Shown here piece after piece: positions 43,410-52,238 of a stretch of 64,000 nt of DNA (position 1 is the stretch's first letter; every line of letters begins with the position of its first letter). Under the pieces are notes generated by a model. The model saw only the letters and a list, made by a program, of their open reading frames with translations, was not told where the DNA came from and did not search any database. The translations under genes and the position numbers were made by a program. The DNA is from DATBHM01 sp963772375. GTDB taxonomy: Bacteria > Actinomycetota > UBA4738 > JACQTL01. Location of the stretch: NCBI GenBank assembly GCA_963772375.1, contig CAVYXG010000005.1:620001-684000 (forward strand), in the 5' to 3' direction.

Positions 43410-44147
43410 TCAGCGCCAGTCGACCGTGACGATCTCCACCGGCTCGGCGATGCCCTTCAGCGGCACAGAGCGGGGTTCGGACGCCGGGTACCGCCCGCCC
43501 GCGGCGGTCACCTGGCTGGCGTAGATCTCCCCGCCGCCCGCCAGGGCCGCGATCCGGGCCGCCTCGTGCACGCCCTTCCCCCGGAAGTTCTGGGCCACCT
43601 GCGTGGCCTCCGAGGCGTGGACGCCGATGCGGACCTGCGGCGCGAACCCGGCGGACTGCCGGTGCTCGGCCAGGCGCCGTTGGATGGCCACCGCGCAGGC
43701 CAGGGCGGCCTCCGGCGAGTCGAACCCCACGAAGAACCCGTCGCCCGTCCCCACGACCTCCTCGCCCTGGTGCGCCGCGAACAGCGCCCGCAGCGTGTCG
43801 TCGTGCCAGCGCAGGAGCACCTCCCACGCCTCGTCGCCCAGCGCCTCCACCAGCTGGGTCGAGCCCACGATGTCGGTGAACATGAACGTCTTCATCACCC
43901 GGCGTGGCCGGCCGGCCTGCGCCGTCCGGAGCTGCCAGGGCAGGAGCTCCTCGACCTCCTCGATCACCACGGCCATCGTCGGGCAGGCCAGGGCGGCCTC
44001 GCGGAGCATCTCGTCCTCGACGCTCATGGCATCCACGACGTCCGCCTTGGCGAAGTCGCCCTGGTGCCAGTCGAACGCGCTCGGGGCGATCGTGATGCAG
44101 TTGCCCGCGCCGATGCAGCGGTGGCGGTCGACGCGGGCCCGGATCAC
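43410..44147 (-). CDS. [3Fe-4S]-type ferredoxin fused to a class III nucleotide cyclase
   Basis: A 245-residue fusion. Residues 1-70 look like a P450-type monocluster ferredoxin with Cys11, Cys17 and Cys55-Pro; Ala14 takes the place of the second Cys, which normally gives a [3Fe-4S] cluster. Residues 83-245 are a class III cyclase with the first metal Asp92 in FTDIVGST and the second Asp136 in GTGDGF, then VHEAARI. Redox state could set cyclase activity; this is inference. The GTG start directly follows the TAG of the giant LuxR-type gene (no gap), so both form one operon. I know no characterised protein of this architecture. Confidence 0.85.
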   Translation of the reverse strand: MIRARVDRHRCIGAGNCITIAPSAFDWHQGDFAKADVVDAMSVEDEMLREAALACPTMAVVIEEVEELLPWQLRTAQAGRPRRVMKTFMFTDIVGSTQLVEALGDEAWEVLLRWHDDTLRALFAAHQGEEVVGTGDGFFVGFDSPEAALACAVAIQRRLAEHRQSAGFAPQVRIGVHASEATQVAQNFRGKGVHEAARIAALAGGGEIYASQVTAAGGRYPASEPRSVPLKGIAEPVEIVTVDWR

Positions 44148-47100
44148 CTACAGGACCCCCTCCCGCAGCGCGAACGCGGTGGCCTCGCCCTGCGTCGAGG
44201 CTCCGATCTTCGCGAACATGCTCTGCAGCCGCAGCCGAACCGGCTCCTCGTCCTCGCCCAGCCGCTCCGCGATCTGCGTCGTCGTCAGCCCTTCCGTCAG
44301 CAGGCCGAGCAGGCGGCGCTCGTCGTCGTTCAGCGAGGCCAGTACGCCGTCCCCCTTCGCCGCGTCGCCGTTCGCCATGGCCACCGGCCCCGCCAGGCGG
44401 GACCACTCCGAGCCGACCGGCCCCCGGAACCATCGCACCCGGACGTCCTCGTCCACCGTCCGCTGGGCGGTGAGGGCCAGCAGCAGCTGGAGGAACATCC
44501 GCACCGTCTGCCGTTCCTCCTCCGTGCCGGCGGCCAGGACCGCGCGGGCGGTCGGGAGCAGCAGCTCGGGGTAGATGTCCTCCCGCATGGCCTCCTGGAT
44601 TGCGCCGACGACCGAGCGACCCGCGGCGGCCGCCGCGTCGAGGTCGCCCCGGGCCAGCGCCACCTCGGCCATGGCGGCGTCGGCCTGCGCCCCCCACGGC
44701 TGGTGGCCGGCGAACACCGGCGTGAGCTCCTTGGCCTCGGCGGCGGAACGCTCGGCGAGCTCCAGCAGCTCCTCGTCGCCCCGCTCGGCGCCCAGTCGGG
44801 CGGCCTCGAGGGCGCGCCGGGCGAGGATCTCGCAGCGCCCGGCCGCCCTGCTCCCGGCGGCCTGCAGCGCGCGGTCGAATCGGTCCCGCATGCCGTCCAC
44901 GTCGCCCGCGCCGGCCCGGGCCAGCGCTCGCCAGGACTCCAGGCGGCGGGCCCGCAGCGGCGTGGGCGCGGCGACGGCGGCCTGCGCGGCGAGGTCGAGC
45001 CATCGTTCGGCCTCGGCGACGTCCCCGAGGTCGAGGACCGCCATCGCCGTCCCGCCCGCCGCCAGGAACTCGAGCGCCCGGTCCCCCAGGGTCTTGGCGG
45101 CCCAGTAGGCCTCGGTCCCACGGGTGACGGCGAGGTCCGGGATGACCTTCGCCCGGGCGAACACGTGCACCCCGTAGGCCATCTGCGCGTCGGCGGCGGC
45201 CCGTTCGCTCTCCTTGGACAGCGAGCGCATGCGCGTGGCCAGACGGCGGATCTCCTCGATGCGCTCGGCGGGGTTCGTGCCCATGTGGATGTCGGGCGCC
45301 CAGTCGACGTAGGCCATGGCGATGACCGTGGACATCGCGCCCCGGCGGTCGCCGACCTGTTCGAACAGCTCGAGGGCCCGCTGGTGGTATCGCTTGGAGG
45401 CCATCGCGTTCGACGCGACGGGGAGCGTCTTGACCATGTCCTGGAGGGCCTCGCCCCCCACGGCCCTGGCCAGGTACGGGATGTGCTGGCCCGTCGTGAC
45501 CTGCTCGACGAACCACCCCCGGACCCGTCCGACCTCGACGCATCCGAGCTCACGGTTCGCCGCGGCCAGGGCGGGCACGTCGCCGAGCTGCTCGGCGAGC
45601 TCGGCGGCTCGGGTGAACGCCTGTTCCGCCGCGTCCAGGTCCACCTCGGCCGCGGAGGGGACGTACCCCTCGCCGAGCTCCGCGCGGACGAGAGCCTGAC
45701 CCAGCTCCAGGCTCGCACTGAGCTCGGCCTCCGCGTCGCCCCGTTCGGCGGCGAGCGTCTGGACGCGCCGGGCCATCTCCGCCGCGCGGTCCTCCTCGCC
45801 TGCGAGCCGGACCGCCGCCGCGCGCCGGAGCATCACGTCGAGCTCGAGGTGAGGATCACCGAGCGCGTCCGCGAGCGCGGCCAGCTCGGCCAGGCCCTCC
45901 AGCCGGTCGAGCGGCTGGCGCAGCATGTCCTTGGCGTCGTCGCGGAGCGACAGCAGCGTCACGCGGTCCTGGGGGCCGGTCGCAAGGGGCAGCGCCACGT
46001 CGACGGCGCGGAGGACCTCCTCCGGCGCGTTCGACGCCAGCGCCGCACGAGCCGCGTCGATCGAGAACCGCGCGCACCGCTCGGTCAGGCCGGCCGCGGC
46101 CGCGTGGTGCGCGAGCAGCGGGAGGCTCTCCACCGCGGGTTCGCCGTCCTCGCACAGCATGTCGACGATCGCGGCGTGGATGGCCCGGCGCCGCGGCGGG
46201 CTGAGGGCGTCGATCGAGAACTGCCGGACCTGCTCGTGGGAGAAGCTGTAGTCGGCCGGCGCGCCCTCCTGGTGCTGGTGGAGCAGGCCCGTCGAGACGG
46301 CGGGGGACAGCGCCCCGGCCATGACGTCCGGCTCCGCATCCGCGTCGGGGTCGCCCAGCCGGGCCTTGACCGCCTTGAGGTCCTTGAGGCTGAAGCTCCG
46401 CCCGAGGACAGCGGCCTCGGAGAGCGCCGTCTTCGTCGCCTCCGGCAGGCGTCCCGACCGCCGCTGGATCAGCGTCTGGACGGCGGAGGGTGCGAGCCGC
46501 TCGGCGTTCCTGGCGAGGGTCCACACGCCGTCGATCTGCTGGATCATCCCCGCGTCGCGGTAGGCGTGGGTCAGCTCCTCCAGGATGAACGGCACCCCCT
46601 CGGCCTGGGCGTGCACCGTGGCCGCGCTCGCGGGGTCGACGTCGCCGCCGAGGTGCTGGCGGAGGAACGCCGTCGTGTCGGTGGGGGCCAGCCGGCCGAT
46701 CTTCAGCCGGCGGACCAGGCCCATCCGTTCCATGTCCGCGACGAGCGTCACCGCCTCGGTGACCATCGCGGTCTCCTCCGGGCGCATCGCGAGCATGAGG
46801 AAGATCGGGCTCGCGGCGTCCGTCCGAACCGCGTAGCGGAGCGCTCGGAGGCTGTCCTCGTCCGCCCACTGGAGGTCGTCGACGAACAGCGCGAGGGGTC
46901 TGGTGAGCGACATGGACCGAAGCGCGAGCGCCGCGAGGTCGAACTGGCGAAGGAGCTTCTGGTCCGCGGGGAGCGACTCCAGGCCGGGGTCGGTCCGGCC
47001 GGACAGGTCGCGCAGCGCGCGGGCGAGCACCTCCTCGGCGTCGGCCCCGGCCGCGCCCTCCGACGTCGCGGCCGCGGACAGGATCGAACGCATCAGCAGG

Positions 47101-47384
47101 AACGGCGCCCGGAGCTCCTCGTCGGCGGCGACCGCGACCGTCGTGAATCCCGCCTCGTCCGCGACCCGCATCCCCGCGACCAGCAGCCGGGTCTTCCCGA
47201 TGCCGGGTTCGCCCTCCAGGCTGATCGCGGAGAGCCCTCCACGCGCGGTGGCGAGCTCGGACTCGACCGCGGCGAGCTCGAGGCCCCGGCCGATCACGGA
47301 CCCTGCCGCGCGGCGCTGCTGGAACGCGAGCGGGCACAGCGCCTGCAGCACGGGATCGGAGACGAGGACGGACGTCTCCGTCAT
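44148..47384 (-). CDS. Giant LuxR-family (LAL/MalT-like) ATPase regulator
   Basis: A 1,078-residue regulator. The N-terminal ATPase has Walker A GEPGIGKTRLL (near residue 58) and Walker B LALFVDDLQWADED (near 163). The middle (about 450-950) is a helical TPR-like array. The C-terminus (about 1010-1078) is a LuxR-type helix-turn-helix (LNDDERRLLGLLTEGLTTTQ, IAERLG, RLRLQSMFAKIG), somewhat divergent. Such proteins activate transcription when a ligand binds the repeats. It is co-transcribed with the ferredoxin-cyclase, suggesting that cyclase and activator act in one pathway. No cyclase domain of its own. Confidence 0.87.
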   Translation of the reverse strand: MTETSVLVSDPVLQALCPLAFQQRRAAGSVIGRGLELAAVESELATARGGLSAISLEGEPGIGKTRLLVAGMRVADEAGFTTVAVAADEELRAPFLLMRSILSAAATSEGAAGADAEEVLARALRDLSGRTDPGLESLPADQKLLRQFDLAALALRSMSLTRPLALFVDDLQWADEDSLRALRYAVRTDAASPIFLMLAMRPEETAMVTEAVTLVADMERMGLVRRLKIGRLAPTDTTAFLRQHLGGDVDPASAATVHAQAEGVPFILEELTHAYRDAGMIQQIDGVWTLARNAERLAPSAVQTLIQRRSGRLPEATKTALSEAAVLGRSFSLKDLKAVKARLGDPDADAEPDVMAGALSPAVSTGLLHQHQEGAPADYSFSHEQVRQFSIDALSPPRRRAIHAAIVDMLCEDGEPAVESLPLLAHHAAAAGLTERCARFSIDAARAALASNAPEEVLRAVDVALPLATGPQDRVTLLSLRDDAKDMLRQPLDRLEGLAELAALADALGDPHLELDVMLRRAAAVRLAGEEDRAAEMARRVQTLAAERGDAEAELSASLELGQALVRAELGEGYVPSAAEVDLDAAEQAFTRAAELAEQLGDVPALAAANRELGCVEVGRVRGWFVEQVTTGQHIPYLARAVGGEALQDMVKTLPVASNAMASKRYHQRALELFEQVGDRRGAMSTVIAMAYVDWAPDIHMGTNPAERIEEIRRLATRMRSLSKESERAAADAQMAYGVHVFARAKVIPDLAVTRGTEAYWAAKTLGDRALEFLAAGGTAMAVLDLGDVAEAERWLDLAAQAAVAAPTPLRARRLESWRALARAGAGDVDGMRDRFDRALQAAGSRAAGRCEILARRALEAARLGAERGDEELLELAERSAAEAKELTPVFAGHQPWGAQADAAMAEVALARGDLDAAAAAGRSVVGAIQEAMREDIYPELLLPTARAVLAAGTEEERQTVRMFLQLLLALTAQRTVDEDVRVRWFRGPVGSEWSRLAGPVAMANGDAAKGDGVLASLNDDERRLLGLLTEGLTTTQIAERLGEDEEPVRLRLQSMFAKIGASTQGEATAFALREGVL

Positions 47385-47484
47385 CGGCCGAACCGGGGGC
47401 GCGCCGGTGTCATGGGGAGGAGTATGTCGGTTCGGGCGCCGGATTGGCGCGCCCCTCGGGCGGCCTGCATGCGCACGGGCGCGG

Positions 47485-47945
47485 CTACCCGTCGCGGTCC
47501 GGTTCCGGTTCCCGGTGGAGCAGCTCCACCAGCCACCTCCGGTACTCGAGCGAGACCTTGTCGACCCCCGGGATGTGCAGCTCGGCCGAGAGGTCGACCG
47601 GGAGCTCCTCGGGCTTCTGCGACTCGGTCACCACCCGGTCCTGCTCGGCGATCTCCAGCTGGAACTGGATGTACTTCTCCTCGTCCTCGTCCTCGTCCTC
47701 GTCGAAGTCGTAGTTCCGCGCCATGGGCCACCCAGATCAGCCCGTGGTCCTCGGTGACGTGGTACGGACGCAGGCGTGCGCGGGACGGGATGTTCGGCCC
47801 GTGCCGCGCCGGGATCGCCGTGCACGCCGTCCGCGCCGTAGGTCCAGCCATGGTGGGCGCAGCGCAACTGGTCGCCCTCGATCCATCCGAGCGAGAGGGG
47901 TGTGCCCGCGGTGCACGCAGAGGTCCTGGAGAGCGACGGGGCCGG
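47485..47945 (-). pseudogene. Decayed Rieske oxygenase with central deletion
   Basis: Reading leftward, the fragment VALQDLCVHRGHTPL (first Rieske Cys-His), then in another frame SLGWIEGDQLRCAHHGWTYG (second Cys-His), then in a third frame ARHGPNIPSRARLRPYHV ending in GLIWVAHG, together make a Rieske domain. It is followed at once by the C-terminal tail of such enzymes (47485-47724: EQDRVVTESQKPEELPVDLS and a YRRWL end). The catalytic iron domain, about 200 residues, is missing. In its place is an acidic run encoded by four TCCTCG hexamers (47678-47701, plus-strand reading). The tail could still be translated from an ATG at 47724 as a 79-residue peptide. Confidence 0.75.
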
Positions 47946-47973
47946 GAGGCGGCGTCCTGCTCCGCGAACCTGC

Positions 47974-48168
47974 TCAGGCGGACTTCCGGCCGATCACGCG
48001 AACGTTCCCCGCACCCGGGATCAGCACGGTCTCGCGGCCGTCGTCCCAGCGGACACGGTAGTGCACGCTGGTCAACCCCGGGATGACCTCGACGATGACG
48101 CCCTCCCGGGACTCGGCCCCGACGCGTTCCGACTCCACCAGGATCCGGTCTCCGACCGTGCCGTTCAT
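47974..48168 (-). CDS. DUF1918 domain protein
   Basis: A 64-residue protein of the DUF1918 family, an SH3-like small beta barrel common in actinobacteria: GDRILVESERVG, then REGVIVEVI, then HYRVRWDDGRETVLIPGAGNV. Function unknown. The ATG at 48168 has GGGAGGTG seven bases upstream. The upstream 190 bases (48169-48360) hold no gene I can see. Confidence 0.87.
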   Translation of the reverse strand: MNGTVGDRILVESERVGAESREGVIVEVIPGLTSVHYRVRWDDGRETVLIPGAGNVRVIGRKSA

Positions 48169-48400
48169 GTCGCACCTCCCGTGGGTCCGTCTGGCTGACT
48201 CCAGCATCGCTCCGGTCACGGGAGGCCAGTCACGGCCATGGGTCCCGTGACCAGGGGACCATCGACCCCCGCACCAACGCCGAGGAGCCGGTACGGATCG
48301 AGTTGACCGGCCCGAGAAGTGGGACATATCCCCGCGCACCCGGTGGGGCGGGTGTCGAGGGGCCGCGTCCACCGGTCTCGGGGGCGGTTACGCTTCCGGC

Positions 48401-48847
48401 CGGCCTGCGGATCGTGTGCCATGCGGGGCAGACGGGCGGGCCGGGAGCGTGACCGAAGCGCTCGACGAGCTGGAGCCGGACCGGATCGCCCACGGCGTTC
48501 ACTCCGCACGCGATCCGGACGTACTGGCCCGTCTGGCCGACGACGGAGTGGTGTGCGACGTGGCGCTCACCTCGAACGTGCGCCTGGGCGTCGTGCCGAG
48601 CATCGAGGAACATCCCCTGCCGCGGATGCTCGAGGCCGGCGTTCGGGTCTCCCTGAACGCCGACGACGAGCTCTGATTCGGTTCGAGCATCGCCCACGAG
48701 TACGAGGTCGCGCGGTAGGTGTTCGGCCTCACCGACGAAACGCCTGGCGGGGATCGCGCTGTCCGCGCTGGACTCGACGGGGGCCTCGGACGGCTGCCGG
48801 GACCGGTGGCGGACCGGAGTCGTGTCGTGGCTCCAGCGAACCGCCTG
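48401..48847 (+). pseudogene. Decayed adenosine deaminase (C-terminal half)
   Basis: The remnant begins with RIVCHAGQTGGPG in one frame (the usual catalytic Glu of HAGE is Gln here), shifts frame near 48445 to SVTEALDELEPDRIAHGVHS and on to VSLNADDEL, then meets TGA in place of a codon before FGSSIAHEYEVAR, then TAG, then VFGLTDE. A further shift near 48742 gives RLAGIALSALDSTGAS and a TGA at 48845-48847. Two frameshifts and two nonsense codons make it a clear pseudogene; the N-terminal half is absent. Confidence 0.8.
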
Positions 48848-48873
48848 ACGACGGCCTGGGAGTGTCCCGCGGG

Positions 48874-48879
48874 TAAGGT
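48874..48879 (+). promoter_or_regulatory. -10 element TAAGGT of a leaderless promoter for the glycosyltransferase gene
   Basis: TAAGGT ends eight bases before the GTG at 48888 and no ribosome site lies between. It fits the leaderless pattern and fixes the start. Confidence 0.55.
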
Positions 48880-48887
48880 CCGGGGTC

Positions 48888-51392
48888 GTGTCGACCACGA
48901 ATGGCATGGGCCAGGATGGGCCGGGCAGGCCGCTGGTGGCCTGTCTGCTTCCGGTTCGCAACGGCGAACGCGACCTCCCAGGGTGGCTGGGTTCCGTGCG
49001 GCGGTTCGCCGACGTCGTGGTTGCGCTCGACGACGGGAGCACGGACCGCTCGGGCGACCTCCTGGCGGCCGACCCGTTGGTGAGGGTGCTGCTGCGGCAC
49101 CAGGCGCGTGACGGGTTCGACGGCTGGGACGACGGGGCGAACCGGCAGCTGCTGCTCGACGCGTGCGGCGAGCTCCAGCCCGAGTGGGTCGTGTGGCTCG
49201 ACGCGGACGAACGGCTCGACGCCGCGGACGCGCGGGCGCTGCGGACCCTGCTCCAGACCGACGCCATCGCCGGGTGCGCGTACGGGTTCCAGCACTTCCG
49301 GATGTGGGGGCGCTCGCGGTGCGATCCCACCGCGACGTACGTGTGGCGGGCGTTCGCCTGGGAGCCGGGGCTCCGGTTGCCGCACGAGCGGTTGCACTTC
49401 GATCCGGTTCCGGCGTCGGTGCCGCGGGAGGCCTGGATCCCGACGACGGTCCGGATCAGGCACCTGGCCGCCTCCGACGAGGGCCGGCGCGTCGCGCGAC
49501 TCCTGAAGTACGCGGAGGCCGATCCCGACGGGCGGTATCCGACGAGCTTCGGCGGGCTGGACGATGCGCCGGCGTCGACGGTTCCCTGGCCGAAGCGGCC
49601 CGAATCGCTCCCGGCGCTGGTTCCCGTGGCGGAGCTGGAACGGATGCGCGACCTGTTCGAGCCGGCCGTGGATCGCCCCATGCTGGCCGTTCTGCTGCCG
49701 GTCCGCGACGGCGAGCGTGACCTCCCCGGGTGGTTCGCATCGGTCCGCGGGTTCGCCGACGCCGTGGTCGCGCTCGACGACGGCAGCTCGGACGCGACGC
49801 GGTCCCGGCTGGAGGCCGAACCGCTGGTCCGGGTCCTCCTCGCGCACGAAGGGGCCGGTGACGGCCACCACCGGTGGGACGACGGGGCCAACCGCCGGGC
49901 CCTGGTGGCGGCGGCCGGGGAGCTGCGTCCGCGGTGGGTGCTGTTCCTCGACGCGGACGAGCGGATCGACGCCGGGGACGCCTCCGCGCTCCGCGAGTGG
50001 CTCTCGACGGGCCCCGACGAGGGGCGTGCGTACGGGTTCCTCGTGCACCGGATGACCGAGGACCTCGGGTCGTGGGACCGGGCAGGGCTGTGGGCGTACC
50101 GGCTGTTCGCCTGGCGTCCCGGGGTGGAGCTGCCGCCCGGCCGGCTGCACGCGGTGCCGGTTCCGGTGGACATCGCGCCGGAGCGGTACACGCGGACGAC
50201 CGTCCGGATCCAGCACCTCGGCGGCGCCACGGAGGAACGCCGCCGCGCGCGGTACCGCAAGTACCGGGAGGCCGACCCGGGCGGCGAGTGGCAGCCGGAC
50301 TACGGTGCGCTGCTCGATCCGCCGCGGGCGCCCCGCCCCTGGGAACCGCGTCCTCCGGGCCTGCCGGTGCTCGCGTCGTCACACGAGTTCGAGGTGCTCG
50401 GTCTGCCGCGAGCCGACGCGGCCTTCGATCCCGCCGCCCCCGCGCTGTCGGCGATCGTCATCGCCCGGGACGACGAGGGACGCATCGGGCGCGTCGTCCG
50501 GTCCGTGGTCGAGCAGGAGCTGCCCGAGCCGTTCGAGGTGATCGTGGTGACGAGCGGCGGCGACCGGACGGCGGAGATCGTCCTGGAGGAGTTCCCGGCG
50601 GTCGCCGTCGTCGAGCTGGAACGCCCGGCGCTGCCGGGCCAGGCGAGGAACGCCGGGCTCGCGGTGGCGCGGGGCGACTACGTGTCGTTCCCCGGCTCCC
50701 ACGTCGAGCTGCCCCCGGGGAGCCTGGCCGCCCGGCTCCGGGCGCACCGGTCGGGCCATCCGATGGTGACCGGCACCACGCTGAACGGAACCCCCACCCC
50801 CGCCGGGTGGGCCTCGTACTTCCTCGACCACTCGGCCGTGCTCCCGGGGAGGCCGTCCGAGGTCCTCGCCGTCCCGCCCGCGCACTGTTCCTACGAACGC
50901 GAGCTCCTGCTCGCGGTCGGCGGGTTCCCGTCGCACCTGCGGGCGGGCGAGGACACCGTGGTCAACCACCTGATCTACGCGACGGGCGCGAGGGCCTACC
51001 GCGCGGCCGACGTGCCCCTCGTGCACGCGAGCCCCTGCACGACGGTGCCGCGGCTGCTCCGGCATCACTTCGTCCGGGGCCGGGCGCACGGCCGGATCCT
51101 GCTGGAGCACGCCCCGCCCCAGGGCGTGCTCCACCGCGAGGAGCTCCGGCGGATCGGCCTCGCCTACCTGCCGAGGCGGCTGGGCATGACGTCGGCCAAC
51201 GTCCGACGGTGGGGCGGGACCGAGCTCACCGAGCGGTACCGGCGGGTCAGGCCGCTCGTCGCCGCCGGCGCGACCGCCGCGTGGATCGGCCTGTGGTTCG
51301 AGCTCGTCAGGCCCGCGAAGGGGAAGGTGCGGACGTTGCTCGGCGACCGACTGGACCCACGGGGCCGGACGCCGGGCGCCGGCGCCGCATGA
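48888..51392 (+). CDS. Triple-domain family 2 glycosyltransferase
   Basis: An 834-residue protein with three GT-A (GT2-type) units in a row. Units 1 and 2 (about residues 16-245 and 265-480) are close repeats: LLPVRNGERDL versus LLPVRDGERDL, VVALDDGSTD versus VVALDDGSSD, LDADERLDA versus LDADERIDA. Unit 3 (about 515-745) is a different GT2 with SAIVIARDDEGRIGRVVRS and GQARNAGLAVARGDYVSF. A C-terminal segment of about 80 basic residues follows. The DADE motif in units 1 and 2 takes the place of DxD. Acceptor and sugar unknown; no polysaccharide cluster is next to it. Confidence 0.82.
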   Translation: MSTTNGMGQDGPGRPLVACLLPVRNGERDLPGWLGSVRRFADVVVALDDGSTDRSGDLLAADPLVRVLLRHQARDGFDGWDDGANRQLLLDACGELQPEWVVWLDADERLDAADARALRTLLQTDAIAGCAYGFQHFRMWGRSRCDPTATYVWRAFAWEPGLRLPHERLHFDPVPASVPREAWIPTTVRIRHLAASDEGRRVARLLKYAEADPDGRYPTSFGGLDDAPASTVPWPKRPESLPALVPVAELERMRDLFEPAVDRPMLAVLLPVRDGERDLPGWFASVRGFADAVVALDDGSSDATRSRLEAEPLVRVLLAHEGAGDGHHRWDDGANRRALVAAAGELRPRWVLFLDADERIDAGDASALREWLSTGPDEGRAYGFLVHRMTEDLGSWDRAGLWAYRLFAWRPGVELPPGRLHAVPVPVDIAPERYTRTTVRIQHLGGATEERRRARYRKYREADPGGEWQPDYGALLDPPRAPRPWEPRPPGLPVLASSHEFEVLGLPRADAAFDPAAPALSAIVIARDDEGRIGRVVRSVVEQELPEPFEVIVVTSGGDRTAEIVLEEFPAVAVVELERPALPGQARNAGLAVARGDYVSFPGSHVELPPGSLAARLRAHRSGHPMVTGTTLNGTPTPAGWASYFLDHSAVLPGRPSEVLAVPPAHCSYERELLLAVGGFPSHLRAGEDTVVNHLIYATGARAYRAADVPLVHASPCTTVPRLLRHHFVRGRAHGRILLEHAPPQGVLHREELRRIGLAYLPRRLGMTSANVRRWGGTELTERYRRVRPLVAAGATAAWIGLWFELVRPAKGKVRTLLGDRLDPRGRTPGAGAA

Positions 51393-51405
51393 GCCGGGGC
51401 CGCGA

Positions 51406-52146
51406 TCAGAACACCGAGATGCTCGACGGCGGCGAGAAGTTGGACGACTGCCGGGTGGCCGGGTTCCGGACCCGGCTCCGGAAGAAGTACTGGCCCTTCG
51501 CCTGGGGCGTGAAGTGGGCCTGGAACCCCGTGACGCCCTTGCGGAACCGCTGGAACGGGCCGGTCCCGTGCTTCATCTGCACGTCGAACACGTAGCCCGG
51601 GTCGGCCGGCTTCTGCGCCCACAGGATGGTGAACGTCGTCCCGAGGGGGCCGTTGGCCGGTCTCCGTCCGACCTTCACGTGGACGGTCCCGGTCATCGAC
51701 CCGGCGTGGTCCGGGTCCTTGCACTGGTATGGGAACGACCCGGCCGCCGGGAACACCATCGAGTACTCGATGCGGGTGGGCGGCGCGTAGCCCGAGTCGA
51801 AGTAGTCCAGCCCGGACTTCTCGGTCACCGAGTGGTCGTGCTGGCCGACGAACCCCCACGACACGCTGTCGCCGCGACGCAGCACGGTGACGTCGTTCGG
51901 CCCGAACTGGTTGTCGCTCACGCCGACGTAGAAGTTGTAGAAGCCGTTCGGGAGCAACCCGCGCCCGAATCCCGTGCCCTCCGCCTGCGCCGTGGCGGCG
52001 CGCGCCGTCCGCGGCGCGAGCACGTCGGCGTACGCGACCGCACCCGCCAGCGTGATGCCCATCGCGATCAAGCCCTTGACGAAGACCCGACGGCCGATCG
52101 CTCCGTCGAGGTAGCTCCGAACCAGCTCGTTCTTCTCGTCCGCCAC
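51406..52146 (-). CDS. Tat-type exported cupredoxin with C-terminal Ig-like domain
   Basis: A 246-residue paralog of the protein at 17355. The N-terminus has RRVFVKG before a hydrophobic stretch and ARA, so twin-arginine export is likely. Copper ligands are His105 (QHDHSV), Cys142, His147 and Met151 (QCKDPDHAGSM). The C-terminal domain repeats the pattern YVFDVQMKHGTG and GQYFFRSRVRN. The start is GTG 52146 with AAGGGGGA upstream. It is divergent from a cyclase gene and converges on the glycosyltransferase gene. Confidence 0.85.
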   Translation of the reverse strand: MADEKNELVRSYLDGAIGRRVFVKGLIAMGITLAGAVAYADVLAPRTARAATAQAEGTGFGRGLLPNGFYNFYVGVSDNQFGPNDVTVLRRGDSVSWGFVGQHDHSVTEKSGLDYFDSGYAPPTRIEYSMVFPAAGSFPYQCKDPDHAGSMTGTVHVKVGRRPANGPLGTTFTILWAQKPADPGYVFDVQMKHGTGPFQRFRKGVTGFQAHFTPQAKGQYFFRSRVRNPATRQSSNFSPPSSISVF

Positions 52147-52226
52147 GTGGTCCCCCTTCCGGACGAGCGCGAGCCTACGGGCGCCGGGCCGGTCACCGCA
52201 AGGGATCCGACGGTCCGGCCTGCTCC

Positions 52227-52232
52227 TAGACT
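52227..52232 (+). promoter_or_regulatory. -10 element TAGACT of a leaderless promoter for cyclase copy 2
   Basis: TAGACT ends six bases before the GTG at 52239. No ribosome site. It lies in the 92-base gap to the divergent cupredoxin gene. Confidence 0.55.
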
Positions 52233-52238
52233 TGCGGC

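Noticed and set aside
44148..47384. Cyclase domain in the giant LuxR-type protein
   Set aside because: Its ATPase and TPR parts resemble the cyclase paralogs, but no FxD or GDG metal-site motifs are present; the neighbouring ferredoxin-cyclase gene supplies that activity.
47678..47701. Four TCCTCG units as part of a CRISPR or satellite array
   Set aside because: Too short and uniform, inside a pseudogene; it is a simple coding microsatellite. No CRISPR-like spaced repeats were seen anywhere in the window.
42885..48086. A 1,733-codon open frame on the plus strand
   Set aside because: Antisense to the cyclase, ferredoxin-cyclase and LuxR-type genes; translation is repetitive Arg/Gly/His with no motifs.
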